Shown: positions 1 through 8,150, counted from the stretch's first letter. The stretch: 23,052 bases of DNA from Moorena producens 3L (GCF_000211815.1 NZ_GL890924.1:1-23052), one strand, 5' to 3'. Numbers and translations are program-made. Notes: generated by a model not told the origin, from the letters alone.

Positions 1-32
1 CCGAATTTAATTCGCCGACGGAAAGCGCACCT
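1..32 (+). repeat. Truncated copy of a dispersed GGTGCG-type palindromic repeat
   Basis: The window opens inside a copy of an element that recurs four more times (8521-8561, 18607-18647, 21685-21729, 21751-21797). The shared parts are the AATTTAATTCGCC core and the AGCGCACC end; the left GGTGCGACCC arm lies outside the window. No coding role is visible. Confidence 0.7.
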
Positions 33-180
33 TTGGTTAAAACTTTTTTATTAAGGCGACCCTCTGATCAGGTTTCGTCTCCGGCACACCGAAACCTAGG
101 TCATAGACTAAATACGCTTGGGTCGAGGAGACCTCTATTTTTCCTGGCTCCGGCCTGGTTAAACAAGTCACCTCGTTGTT

Positions 181-240
181 CGCGTAGCGTGGCCAAAGGC
201 CAAGCAAGAATCCCCGTCCTTCCAGGGCGGGGAGTGTCAA
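181..240 (+). mobile_element. Probable right-end remnant of an IS200/IS605-type (tnpB) element
   Basis: A perfect 8-bp stem (CCCCGTCC at 212-219, GGGCGGGG at 225-232, 5-nt loop, one G-T pair) is followed directly by AGTGTCAA at 233-240. In cyanobacteria this hairpin plus GTCAA arrangement is what I recall at the 3' end of IS200/IS605 tnpB elements, where it also forms the end of the omega/reRNA scaffold. No tnpB or tnpA frame is visible in bases 1-211, so it is either a solo end or the element extends left of the window. A copy of the GCGTAGCGTGGCC palindrome (183-202) lies just upstream. The family call rests on memory of such ends, not on a search. Confidence 0.5.
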
Positions 241-315
241 TTGACGTTCTCATGCTTTTAATCAATCCCTTGCTTAGTGCAAAGAAGTAAGTCGTGGTAG
301 CTTAAAAGACTAATC

Positions 316-561
316 TTGTCTACAGAAAAAAAATTTAATCCTTGGAGTTATAAGCCTTGGTGGTGCCAACCCTGGTCAATCCTATTGACCGGAGGGGGCA
401 TCATCTTGAGTATCTGGGTAGTTTTCAAAACCCTCTGGATAACACTACTCGTTGCTATGCCAATTCTGCTTTGGTGGACGTACTTTTTGCTGATCTGGCC
501 TGAGCTAATCAAGATTAGTGCTATGAGTGAGGGGAACCGGTCAATATTGCGCAATGATTAA
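316..561 (+). CDS. Small two-span membrane protein, DUF6737-like
   Basis: An 81-residue protein of unknown function. The N-terminus is rich in Trp and Pro (NPWSYKPWWCQPWSI, residues 8-22) and is followed by two hydrophobic segments at about 22-37 and 40-62. This is the pattern I associate with a small family confined to cyanobacteria and oxygenic phototrophs and annotated DUF6737. The start is a TTG at 316: an in-frame stop lies at 298-300 and no ATG or GTG comes between, so TTG is the only usable start for this conserved N-terminus. No clear Shine-Dalgarno sequence precedes it. A 13-bp tandem duplication (557-582) overlaps the stop codon. It probably sits in the inner or thylakoid membrane. 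The coding call is good; the function is unknown. Confidence 0.75.
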   Translation: MSTEKKFNPWSYKPWWCQPWSILLTGGGIILSIWVVFKTLWITLLVAMPILLWWTYFLLIWPELIKISAMSEGNRSILRND

Positions 562-582
562 TACATAAAATTAATACATAAA
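557..582 (+). repeat. 13-bp tandem duplication across a stop codon
   Basis: ATTAATACATAAA occurs at 557-569 and again at 570-582. The first copy contains the TAA stop (559-561) of the small membrane protein gene. Confidence 0.8.
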
Positions 583-816
583 ACTTAATGGTTACCTTCC
601 CCATAGACCATAGGGTAATCATTGCTGCCTAGAATGTTTCAGGGGAATTCATTCACTATTGACGTAAATCATTAACCAGCCCTTAAGTCAAGCGCTACAA
701 TCTGTAATCAATGGGCTGATTTTGGCACTTCCTTTGTTGGCACATAACTCCTTCAAAGAAAGCTGTGCTAATGTTAACCCGGTTCCATCAGGCTATCTTT
801 AGCAGCAAAGAGTTTC

Positions 817-3288
817 ATGGACAATCCGGCGGCAACGCTCCACTGCCCAAACCATCAATGTCAGGCTCCCAATCCCCAGACCAACAAGTTCTGCCAAAAA
901 TGTCGCACGCCGCTGCTCAGACGATACTTGTGGGCTATTGGGTCAGGCATAAAAGCCGCTCAACCGGGAGAAGTTATTGCTAAGCGCTACCTCCTGATTC
1001 ATTCTCGTGTTCTTTTAGATACTCAACCAGCGGTACCGCCAGAGACCCCACTAGAGATTCCTCAAACCATAACCCCATACTTGAGACTGGTTTCCTATGG
1101 ATTACACCTGCCTCAAGTGTATGGTCTGCTAACACCTCAGCCAAGGCATAACAAAGAGATTTGGTTACTCGAAGGAGTACCAATTCAGGCAACAGGGAAC
1201 ATTAATACTCAAGGACAACTGTCACCAGAACTCACTAGCGTCTGGAAAGATGCCTCACCAGTACGCCAACTCAACTGGCTGCAGCAATGGGCTTCACTGT
1301 GGCAACCTTTGAGCCGAGAAGGGGTAGCGTCTAGCTTACTGAAATCAGACCTGGTGCGGGTGGAAGGAGCCTTGCTAAGGTTGTTGGAATTGCAGCCTGA
1401 TCAAACGCCAGCACCAACCTTAAAACAGCTGGGTCAGCTGTGGTCACAACTGCTTGAGGGGGCTTCCCCTGTTATTAGTGAGTTTTGCCAACAACTCTGT
1501 TCCCAGCTTACAAAAGGACAGATACAGACATCAGAGCAGCTGTTAGCATTACTGGCGAAAGGGTTGTTTGAATGCCGGTCATGGCAATCGAGAACCTATA
1601 AGACTCTCACTCGTACCGATACCGGTCCCGGTCGTAGCCACAATGAAGACGCTTGCTACCCTCCTAGTGGTAAGCTAATTAGCTCTTCAAGAGGTAAGGA
1701 AGCTTTGGCAATGGTTTGCGATGGCATTGGTGGACAAGCAGGTGGTGAAATTGCCTCCCAACTGGCGATTGACACTCTCCGACAACAGCTCAAACAACTG
1801 CCAGCTAAACTGAAGGTGTGGCACCCAACCACTCTAACCCTGGAATTGGAAAAAGCTGTCTGTGCTGCCAATGACTCCATTAGCCAACGCAATGATCATG
1901 AGAACCGATTTGATCGGCAGCGTATGGGAACAACCTTGGTCATGGCTAGAACCCATGCCCATGAAATATACATTACCCATGTCGGGGATAGCAGAATCTA
2001 TTGGGTGAGTCGCCATGGTTGTCACCAAGTTACTCTAGATGATGATTTAGCGTCTCGAGAAGTGCGGCTTGGATATACCCTTTACCGACATGCTCTACAA
2101 CAACCAACATCTGGTGCGCTAGTGCAAGCTTTAGGGATGGGTTCATCAACCACACTGCACCCGACTGTACAGCGCTTGGTGTTGGATGAAGATTGTTTGT
2201 TTCTGCTGTGTTCTGATGGTCTTAGTGACAATGACCGAGTCGAGCAGTACTGGGAAACTGAAATACTGCCTATTCTCGACGGTCAAATTGATTTGAAGAA
2301 AGCAGCAGAACGAATCATTGAGCTTGCTAATACCAAAAACGGGCACGACAATGTCACGGTGGCGTTGATTTACTGTCAAGTCACACCAAGCCAGCCTTCC
2401 TTGCCAATCCAACTATCACCGCCACGGATAGAATCCCTTCCCACTCTCGAGACCAACAAGACTCTAATGTTAAACGTTAAGAGTGATCAGCAACCCGCTT
2501 CTACTGATGAACAAAAAACAGCGTTGCTCACACTTAACCTCATGGAAGAGGGGGACGCCTCTGGTGACCAAAATCCTAATTATTCAGCTTCAACCTTTCC
2601 TGAGAAGACTGGGAGACTTTTGTTGGGCATATTCGTGCTGTTGGTGTTAGGGGGGGTAGTCGTTTATCTGTTGAGTCCAGTGTTGAGTCCAAAGGCGAGT
2701 GGACAGATAAATCGCTTCCTGAGTGGGGTTTTTAGTCTCGGTAAGGGGCAACAAATAACCCGTTCTAAAACCCCTACACAGATTCCAGTAACTAAAGCTC
2801 CTCCAGAACAAACCCCTGACTCCGGGACCGACCCTAAGCCAGCTGCCTTAATTAAAAACCAAGATATTATTAGAACAGTGGGTCCTGTACAACTTTTGGT
2901 TAAACCTGAAAAGCAATCAATCCTTGGGAGATTTACTGCTGGTAGTGTTTTGCAGGTGATTGCCAGAAAAAGGTATCCTCAGGAAGAGACTTGGTGGATT
3001 AGATTAAGAGTTTGCTCACCTGGAACCAACAAAACTGATATTCCATCGGATATTCCATCGGATCAAATGGCTAGCCCTCCCAAAGTTGGCTCATCCTCAG
3101 TACCGTTAAACTCTAAGCAGACTAAACCCTCTGCTACCTTGGTGTCACAGGGACAGGAAGGGTGGATAAGAGAAAAGGATATTTTACCTATGATGGATCG
3201 TAATTTTACACCAACCTCTTCCCAAACGAGTCAATGTCAGAAAAAGACGCCTCCGTCTAGTTCCCCTAGACCTACTCAATCTCCCTAA
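817..3288 (+). CDS. Membrane-anchored PP2C-type Ser/Thr phosphatase with N-terminal zinc ribbon
   Basis: An 823-residue protein expected to remove phosphate from Ser/Thr residues in a metal-dependent way. It starts with a zinc ribbon (Cys10, Cys15, Cys26, Cys29), as in several cyanobacterial Ser/Thr kinase-phosphatase proteins. The PP2C domain spans about 260-520, with metal-site acidic residues Asp278 (HNEDA), Asp302-Gly303 (VCDGIGG), Asp467 (CSDGLSD) and Asp511-Asn512 (GHDNVTVA), plus the GTTL and HVGDSRIYW motifs; all key residues are present. One membrane span (about 601-622) separates the cytoplasmic catalytic part from a C-terminal part with an SH3-like section (about 690-790). Residues 100-250 match no family I know. 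A 12-bp duplication at 3037-3060 encodes repeated DIPS in the C-terminal part. The ATG at 817 places the zinc ribbon at the N-terminus as expected. Its downstream neighbour on the same strand is a CHAT-FHA protein, which suggests a shared phosphosignalling role. Confidence 0.9.
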   Translation: MDNPAATLHCPNHQCQAPNPQTNKFCQKCRTPLLRRYLWAIGSGIKAAQPGEVIAKRYLLIHSRVLLDTQPAVPPETPLEIPQTITPYLRLVSYGLHLPQVYGLLTPQPRHNKEIWLLEGVPIQATGNINTQGQLSPELTSVWKDASPVRQLNWLQQWASLWQPLSREGVASSLLKSDLVRVEGALLRLLELQPDQTPAPTLKQLGQLWSQLLEGASPVISEFCQQLCSQLTKGQIQTSEQLLALLAKGLFECRSWQSRTYKTLTRTDTGPGRSHNEDACYPPSGKLISSSRGKEALAMVCDGIGGQAGGEIASQLAIDTLRQQLKQLPAKLKVWHPTTLTLELEKAVCAANDSISQRNDHENRFDRQRMGTTLVMARTHAHEIYITHVGDSRIYWVSRHGCHQVTLDDDLASREVRLGYTLYRHALQQPTSGALVQALGMGSSTTLHPTVQRLVLDEDCLFLLCSDGLSDNDRVEQYWETEILPILDGQIDLKKAAERIIELANTKNGHDNVTVALIYCQVTPSQPSLPIQLSPPRIESLPTLETNKTLMLNVKSDQQPASTDEQKTALLTLNLMEEGDASGDQNPNYSASTFPEKTGRLLLGIFVLLVLGGVVVYLLSPVLSPKASGQINRFLSGVFSLGKGQQITRSKTPTQIPVTKAPPEQTPDSGTDPKPAALIKNQDIIRTVGPVQLLVKPEKQSILGRFTAGSVLQVIARKRYPQEETWWIRLRVCSPGTNKTDIPSDIPSDQMASPPKVGSSSVPLNSKQTKPSATLVSQGQEGWIREKDILPMMDRNFTPTSSQTSQCQKKTPPSSSPRPTQSP
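3037..3060 (+). repeat. 12-bp in-frame duplication in the phosphatase gene
   Basis: GATATTCCATCG is repeated twice in tandem (3037-3048, 3049-3060) and encodes DIPS twice, in the C-terminal linker-like part of the PP2C protein. Confidence 0.85.
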
Positions 3289-3495
3289 GTCTCCAGAAAG
3301 TAGTGATTAGCTTATCGCTTTTAAGTTAATGCTCACCAAAGCTTTCTGACTAACCACTCAACTCCTCAACTAAGAACTGGAAACTAATGATGTCCTACTA
3401 ATGACCAATGCCTCATTATTGATAGCGCCAATACCACCCAAGACTCGATAGAGTGATCAAAACATCGGTATATTCCCTATAATGATGAACCTTTA

Positions 3496-5130
3496 ATGTC
3501 TGGTATCGAAAATCCTTGCCTCAGTTTAGCGATCGCTCGTCTATCTGCCGCTGGCAGAGAAAACTTGGCTATCTGGGTGCTGAAAGCTCCTTACCCAGGG
3601 GGAATGGTTCATCATGATTCTACTTGGTCTGAATACATGACTCAGTCCTGGCTGGCTTGGCAGGAAATGTTTTCCCCATTTTCAAACCATGTGCCGATTA
3701 GTGGTCATCACAACCAGTATCCCACCACTTTGCCCTCAGAGAATCAAAACGGTGCTAAAGGTCCGGAGATTAGCTACAGTGGTCGTTTGATGCAAGGTTT
3801 GGGCATTGACCTCTGGCAGTGGCTGTTTCAAGGCTCAATTCGCAATGCCCTCGAACGAAGTCAAGGCATTGCCTTGGGACAAAATAAACCCCTTCGCCTG
3901 CGCTTGGAAGTCCGCGCTCCAGATTTCATTCCCCTCCCCTGGGAAATTATGCAACCCATGGCGGGTAAACAGGCAATTTCCCTTTCTCAGCAAATCCTGT
4001 TTAGCCGCACAACTAGTGATGTAGACGCCCTCGAACCCCTGCGCTCCCACCAGGCTCTCAATATTTTGTTAGTTCTAGGAGAGAAGGTTCAAAAATTAAA
4101 TGGTTCGACTACCAATTTGGATCTCGAAAAAGAAGCGGCTACCTTGGTAAATGCCCTTCAAGCTGGTAGAGCCGCTCAAACTTCTAGGAACCAATCGGTT
4201 CCACCAGTTACCTGCAACGTCTCAAAACTCATACAACCGACACCAGCTGAACTGATTAAAGCACTGGAAACCGGTGCCTATAACATCCTATTCTATGCTG
4301 GTCATGGTGAAAGCGCACCAGACGGAGGTTTGCTATTTTTACGCTCGGATGCGAAAATTAGTGGTACGGAATTGGCTCAGGTTCTGGTCCGCACCCAGGT
4401 TGCCTTAGCTGTATTCAATGCCTGTTGGAGTGCCAAACCTGACCAAGTGAATTCCCAAACCATTCCCCGTAGTAGTTTAGCTGAGGTGCTCATTCACCAC
4501 GGTGTTCCAGCAGTTTTGGGGATGCGGGACTCCATTGCTGACCAAGAAGCCGTGAGTTTTATTAAAGCATTCGCCCAAGCCTTGGCGGAGCGGATGCCCA
4601 TAGACCATGCTGTAGCTGTAGCGAGACAGCACCTGTTGACCCTTTACAAGTTTAACCAACCAGCCTGGACCTTGCCTATCCTTTATATGCATCCTCAGTT
4701 TGAAGGGGAGTTAATCCAACCGGTGGGAGAAGGAATTACAGAACTGCCCACCATCACCTCAAGCTGGGTTGAAAGTCCGCCCCCAACGGCATCTTTGCGT
4801 TCAATTGGAAAAACCGATCATGTCTGGCCGATTCGAGGTGGATTGATGCGAGTGGGACGCCTACAATCTCACAACGATTTGGTGATTCCCGAAGTTTGTG
4901 TTAGTAAGCAACATGCTGAAATTATCTGCCGTGATGCTTTCACTGACCAAGGCTCGGATCCAACTTACTTCTTGAGGGATTTTTCTCGTAATGGGACGAG
5001 AATATTAATCGATAATGGTTGGAAAACTGTTCATCATCAGGAAGTTAAGCTAAGGTCTGGTATTCAGCTTAAGTTTGGTGGTCCTCGTGGTCAGATCTTT
5101 GAGTTTATTATTGACTCCCCAGAATCTTGA
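3496..5130 (+). CDS. CHAT caspase-like protease with C-terminal FHA domain
   Basis: A 544-residue protein with no signal peptide or membrane span, so probably cytosolic. The CHAT (caspase-like peptidase) domain covers about 120-410. It shows the family PLPWE motif, the catalytic His270 in FYAGHGES and the catalytic Cys310 in VFNACWSA, so the His/Cys dyad is intact. The C-terminus (about 445-535) is an FHA domain with Gly454-Arg455, Ser470-x-x-His473 and Asn499-Gly500, the residues that normally bind phosphothreonine peptides. FHA with an intact site next to a PP2C phosphatase gene 207 bp upstream suggests that phosphorylation recruits the protease to, or regulates it toward, its substrates. 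No kinase gene lies in the window. The ATG at 3496 is taken because the nearby upstream ATGs (3482, 3485) are out of frame. No strong ribosome site is visible. Domain calls are firm; the substrate is unknown. Confidence 0.92.
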   Translation: MSGIENPCLSLAIARLSAAGRENLAIWVLKAPYPGGMVHHDSTWSEYMTQSWLAWQEMFSPFSNHVPISGHHNQYPTTLPSENQNGAKGPEISYSGRLMQGLGIDLWQWLFQGSIRNALERSQGIALGQNKPLRLRLEVRAPDFIPLPWEIMQPMAGKQAISLSQQILFSRTTSDVDALEPLRSHQALNILLVLGEKVQKLNGSTTNLDLEKEAATLVNALQAGRAAQTSRNQSVPPVTCNVSKLIQPTPAELIKALETGAYNILFYAGHGESAPDGGLLFLRSDAKISGTELAQVLVRTQVALAVFNACWSAKPDQVNSQTIPRSSLAEVLIHHGVPAVLGMRDSIADQEAVSFIKAFAQALAERMPIDHAVAVARQHLLTLYKFNQPAWTLPILYMHPQFEGELIQPVGEGITELPTITSSWVESPPPTASLRSIGKTDHVWPIRGGLMRVGRLQSHNDLVIPEVCVSKQHAEIICRDAFTDQGSDPTYFLRDFSRNGTRILIDNGWKTVHHQEVKLRSGIQLKFGGPRGQIFEFIIDSPES

Positions 5131-5137
5131 GTCGGAC

Positions 5138-5156
5138 TATCCTCCTGCCGAGGATA
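5138..5156 (+). terminator. Hairpin just after the CHAT-FHA stop codon
   Basis: TATCCTC (5138-5144) pairs with GAGGATA (5150-5156) across a 5-nt loop, 7 bp after the stop. No T-tract follows, so it may protect the 3' end or be a weak terminator rather than a classic intrinsic one. Confidence 0.35.
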
Positions 5157-5422
5157 AAGTGCAGCTTATGCTGTTAACTATGCTGTTACCAATGGAAGTT
5201 TCACAAGGATACTGGTTAGAGTCAAATGGCAACTAGTGGCTGTCTACCTAAAGTCTTCTCTAAATAGCTAACTAATATCACACATAAGTTTAGTTGGAAA
5301 GTGCTGTTGCCATGGCAATTAAACACGCGCTGAGAAGTTCAGATTATTTTTTCAGCTGTTGCGGAACTTCCTCAAAAATTGATGTAGCTATTTTATGTCA
5401 GGTTTCATCTACTAACCCAAAC

Positions 5423-5428
5423 AGGAGG
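5423..5428 (+). promoter_or_regulatory. Strong Shine-Dalgarno that fixes the start at 5435
   Basis: AGGAGG lies 6 nt before the ATG at 5435. The longer reading from TTG 5294 would place this site inside the coding region, so the shorter 220-residue protein is preferred. Confidence 0.8.
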
Positions 5429-5434
5429 GGCATT

Positions 5435-6097
5435 ATGAACAGCCAAGCTATTCAATATCAAGAACATCAACAATCAGATTTTGAGGATACTTCGGTTCAA
5501 ATCCAAGAAGAACTACTAGAATTACTATTACAGCCAGAAGAGGAGTTTTATCCTTGGGATCCAACTCATCCAGAAGCAGAAGCTTATTTTGCTGAGCTAG
5601 AAGGAGGTTTTTCCCTCGACGAAATCCAAGATCATCAGGAAATTGCTCAGGCTTCTGTTGCCTTTTTTGAGCGACTAAATCAGTGTTGGGAATTACCGCT
5701 CGAATCCACCATCGAATCCACCATCGAATCCACCATCGAATCCACCATTGACTCGTTGAAGGCAGCTTTAGCTAACGGATGTGCTTCTTGCATGCCTACC
5801 GAATGGCTAGAAGCGATCGCTTCTAGAGCCCAAGAGGTTGTTGACAAGAACTTGTCCTTAGCAGAGCAACTTGTGCTTTGTGTCAAGCCATTGTTACAAA
5901 ACTGGACAGAAGACGATCTATTGGTTTTAGCTCGTCCGTGGGCTTACGCCATGCGCAGTAGCTCAGACTCCATGAATGTCAGCCCTTCAGTTAAATCTGA
6001 ACAGTGGCACTCTTTGTCTTCTATCCAACAAGTCCGCCTAAGCCTAGAAGTAGCCCATTCGGCTCTGATCGAACTAAACAATCACACTAGTAACTAA
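5435..6097 (+). CDS. Acidic hypothetical protein with in-frame IEST minisatellite
   Basis: A 220-residue protein of unknown function that I do not recognise. The N-terminal half is very acidic (EEEFYPWDPTHPEAEAY, and the GFSLDEIQDHQEIAQ segment), without signal peptide or membrane span; the rest is predicted mostly helical. Four perfect 12-bp units (5701-5748) encode IEST four times in mid-protein, where length variation is probably tolerated. The start at ATG 5435 is chosen for its AGGAGG. It is on the same strand as the PP2C and CHAT-FHA genes, 304 bp after the latter, so it may or may not share their transcript. The low-complexity insert should be masked in any homology search. Confidence 0.75.
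   Translation: MNSQAIQYQEHQQSDFEDTSVQIQEELLELLLQPEEEFYPWDPTHPEAEAYFAELEGGFSLDEIQDHQEIAQASVAFFERLNQCWELPLESTIESTIESTIESTIDSLKAALANGCASCMPTEWLEAIASRAQEVVDKNLSLAEQLVLCVKPLLQNWTEDDLLVLARPWAYAMRSSSDSMNVSPSVKSEQWHSLSSIQQVRLSLEVAHSALIELNNHTSN
5701..5748 (+). repeat. 12-bp minisatellite, four perfect copies, inside a gene
   Basis: CGAATCCACCAT occurs four times in tandem without a mismatch, encoding (I)EST repeats. Perfect identity implies recent expansion. Confidence 0.95.
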
Positions 6098-6170
6098 TCA
6101 TCTCACTAATCATCTCACTAATCATCGTAATTAATTAGTATCGTAATTAGTTATTAGCGTAATTAGTGAT
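6094..6170 (+). repeat. AT-rich tandem repeats at the 3' end of the acidic protein gene
   Basis: CTAATCATCTCA is repeated at 6094-6105 and 6106-6117 and partly at 6118-6126, followed by diverged TAATTAGT-like copies to about 6170. The array starts inside the stop region of the upstream gene. Confidence 0.75.
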
Positions 6171-6550
6171 TAGTCATTACCACCAAGCTGGGTTTGAACC
6201 GAAAAACCGTTTTCTGGTTCTGTCTTTGCCTACATTAATTATAATCCGGACATGATAGTTATCCCAAGTTGCATTGATATGTAGCACCATTACCTCCCAT
6301 CTGCTCATGTGTGGTTTCTACCATCTACCTAATCCAGAATGCACTTTTATAGCGGTTTTCAGGTTTTTATTCCGATGGAATACAGCCGGTGATTGCACTC
6401 GGAATTTACCAGAGACTAACGTGTATTCTACTGAGCTGGAAACCGCTATAAATTTTTAATCTACTCAAAGGTAGTGCAACGTTTTAATTACATCAATATA
6501 TTGCTTATTGCAATCAATAAACTAAAAAAAAATCTGACATTGACACAATA
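6098..6550. other. Intergenic stretch between convergent genes, repeats only
   Basis: It lies between the 3' ends of a plus-strand and a minus-strand gene. It contains the AT-rich tandem repeats, the 103-bp inverted-repeat element, an ATTGC-N5-GCAAT dyad (6500-6514) and a TCCGGACATGATA motif near 6247 whose inverse recurs near 10363. No gene or clear intrinsic terminator is seen. Confidence 0.6.
6348..6450. repeat. Short inverted-repeat element, MITE-like
   Basis: TATAGCGGTTTTCAG (6348-6362) is matched 14 of 15 in inverse orientation by CTGGAAACCGCTATA (6436-6450), bounding 103 bp with no convincing coding content. A related TATAGCG start is seen near 18547. Confidence 0.55.
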
Positions 6551-7456
6551 CTACAGGGAGCTGGGTAACAGTGGTAGTAATAGCGTGACAAAATAATACA
6601 CCAAAGGGGCAGTGAACACATAGCTGTCTGTTCGGTCTAAAATGCCACCATGACCAGGAATTAATTGCCCGGAATCCTTTACACCAGCATCCCGTTTCAT
6701 TAAGGACTCAGTTAAGTCTCCTAAGAGGCTAGCTACACCAATCATTACTCCGAACATCGTGCCACTCAACTGCCAGCACGGCCAATTCAGATACCAAGCT
6801 CCTGCGATTCCTACAGCAATACTACTGACAAGGCCAAATATAGCGCCTTCCACAGTTTTTTTAGGACTGATCATAGAAAGGCGAGTGCGACCAAAAAATT
6901 TGCCGAAGGTGTAAGCTCCGATATCTGCTGCCCAAATACAGCTGAATGCTAGGAGAGTTGTACTTAACCCAGCAGGTATGTGACTTAGATTAATCGAAAA
7001 ATTAGACCAGTATTCACTCCCGGGTAGGTTCGTAGCAGCGACTGTAGCATCTCTAGCTAGGGAGGAGGTTTCAGTTAAACCCACTCGCAGACGGACCCAA
7101 TAGCCGGGCAGATAACCACCATAGAGTAAACCCAATATGGAAGCCCCAATATCCGCAATGGTTGCTATCTTGGGTTGGAAGAGTAAGTAAAAACAAATAA
7201 ATGTTCCAGCAATGGGAAACACCGCATCAGCCAGGGTTGGTGAAATGGTAGCTGTAATTAGTAGTAGCTGAGACACAAACATGGTGCTTTTGGTTGCTGG
7301 CACCATGCCTTTTGCTTTGACTAGTTGAAAAAGTTCTAACTGACCTAAATAGACAATGACACAGAAGCCGATGGTAAAATACCATCCCCCAAGTAGGATC
7401 ATCCCCATTGCCAGGGCGATCGCAACTATTCCACTAAAAATCCGTAACCAGGGCAT
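6551..7456 (-). CDS. cdsA: Phosphatidate cytidylyltransferase (CDP-diglyceride synthase)
   Basis: Makes CDP-diacylglycerol from phosphatidate and CTP, the branch point to phosphatidylglycerol, which cyanobacteria need for photosystem function. The 301-residue, multi-span hydrophobic protein carries the full family signature at residues 251-277: Ser251, Lys254-Arg255, Lys260-Asp261, HGG at 269-271, Asp274-Arg275 and Asp277. The preceding conserved section ADIGAYTFGKFFGR and SPKKTVEG (177-204) is also intact. Length is normal for the family. The ATG at 7456 starts a typical hydrophobic N-terminus. It lies 91 bp downstream of cbiT on the same strand, probably cotranscribed; a hairpin lies between them. 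Confidence 0.96.
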   Translation of the reverse strand: MPWLRIFSGIVAIALAMGMILLGGWYFTIGFCVIVYLGQLELFQLVKAKGMVPATKSTMFVSQLLLITATISPTLADAVFPIAGTFICFYLLFQPKIATIADIGASILGLLYGGYLPGYWVRLRVGLTETSSLARDATVAATNLPGSEYWSNFSINLSHIPAGLSTTLLAFSCIWAADIGAYTFGKFFGRTRLSMISPKKTVEGAIFGLVSSIAVGIAGAWYLNWPCWQLSGTMFGVMIGVASLLGDLTESLMKRDAGVKDSGQLIPGHGGILDRTDSYVFTAPLVYYFVTLLLPLLPSSL

Positions 7457-7469
7457 ATGACGTTTTTTT

Positions 7470-7499
7470 TTGACACTCCTGTTCTGACAGAAGAACAGG
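7470..7499 (-). other. Hairpin plus AGTGTCAA between cbiT and cdsA
   Basis: On the minus strand, CCTGTTCT (7499-7492) pairs perfectly with AGAACAGG (7485-7478) over a 6-nt loop and is followed at once by AGTGTCAA (7477-7470) and a run of A. This is the same architecture as the IS200/IS605-like end at 212-240, with a different stem sequence. It could be a solo transposon end or a leader hairpin; there is no T-tract in the cbiT direction, so it is not a standard terminator. Confidence 0.5.
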
Positions 7500-7547
7500 T
7501 TATTTATCTTATTATTGTTAATTTTGTTCCCTGAATGGGTCTATTCC

Positions 7548-8150
7548 TTACTCTAACTTCTCTCCACTAAGAATAAAAATGGGGTTAACTGCTGCAAATG
7601 TTTGATAATTCCCCCGTGTCTCTAGGCGGTTGACGGCTGACTGAACCACTTCGATATTGCGAGCCTGTAACTCTGCTAAGCCTTCTGATATGGAATAGAG
7701 TCCTTCTAGATTGTTGGTGGTTGCGACTATCCTCCCTGGAGATTGTAGGTAGGGCCAGACTTCTTTGAGTAAAGTTTTGATTGGTCGTCCTCCTTCAAGG
7801 CAAACTCGGTGGGGTTTCAATGGTAGATCTTTGAGACATTCTGGGGCGTTACCTTCGATCACTTCTACGTTGGTGACATTAAAGCGATCGCAATTGTGTC
7901 GAATCAGGTTGGCTACTTCTTCATCCCGTTCTACGGCAATAATCTCACTTTTGGGACACAGTAGTCCAATTTCTACAGGAATGGTACCGGTTCCAGCACC
8001 GATGTCCCACAACCGGTCTTGGCTTCCTAGTCGTAGGGCAGAAATGATCAGCAGTCTGACTTCTCGCTTACTTAAGGGAATACCGGGTAGGCGTTCAAAG
8101 AGGTGATCTGGGATTCCAGGAGTAATGTACGGCCAAATTGGGGATGACAT
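7548..8150 (-). CDS. cbiT: Cobalt-precorrin C15-methyltransferase / C12-decarboxylase, CbiT
   Basis: Cobalamin (B12/pseudo-B12) corrin ring synthesis: S-adenosylmethionine-dependent methylation at C15 with loss of the C12 acetate carboxyl; in many organisms it is the C-terminal half of CobL, here a separate 200-residue enzyme. The class I methyltransferase motif DIGAGTG (49-55), the acidic ribose-binding Glu74 (AVERDEE) and the GNAPE segment (100-104) are intact, and the N-terminus (PGIPDHLFERLPGIPLSKREVR) is typical of CbiT. The ATG at 8150 gives the standard length; no clear ribosome site is seen. cdsA follows 91 bp downstream. No other cob/cbi genes are in the window. Confidence 0.93.
   Translation of the reverse strand: MSSPIWPYITPGIPDHLFERLPGIPLSKREVRLLIISALRLGSQDRLWDIGAGTGTIPVEIGLLCPKSEIIAVERDEEVANLIRHNCDRFNVTNVEVIEGNAPECLKDLPLKPHRVCLEGGRPIKTLLKEVWPYLQSPGRIVATTNNLEGLYSISEGLAELQARNIEVVQSAVNRLETRGNYQTFAAVNPIFILSGEKLE

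Larger units (their letters stand above)
1..315. other. Gene-free stretch: repeat copy and transposon-end remnant
   Basis: Apart from the palindrome fragment at 1-32 and the IS-like end at 181-240, I see no gene. Short open frames on both strands here have low-complexity products without recognisable motifs. Confidence 0.6.
5131..5434. other. Gap between CHAT-FHA and the acidic protein gene
   Basis: It holds the hairpin at 5138-5156 and the likely leader of the next gene. A frame open from a TTG at 5294 runs into the next gene, but the strong ribosome site at 5423 argues that translation begins at 5435. I see nothing else. Confidence 0.55.

Noticed and set aside
659..701. Promoter of the PP2C gene from TTGACG (659-664) and TACAAT (696-701)
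   Set aside because: The spacing of 31 bp is far too long for a sigma-70 promoter; no better pair was seen.
5294..5434. N-terminal extension of the acidic protein from TTG 5294
   Set aside because: The AGGAGG 6 nt before ATG 5435 and the uncharacteristic composition of the extension favour the shorter protein.
5680..5886. Minus-strand frame with MVDS repeats
   Set aside because: Antisense of the IEST minisatellite inside a well-supported gene with a strong ribosome site.
6500..6530. Intrinsic terminator of cdsA from the ATTGC-TTATT-GCAAT dyad
   Set aside because: In the cdsA direction the T-run comes before the hairpin, the wrong order.
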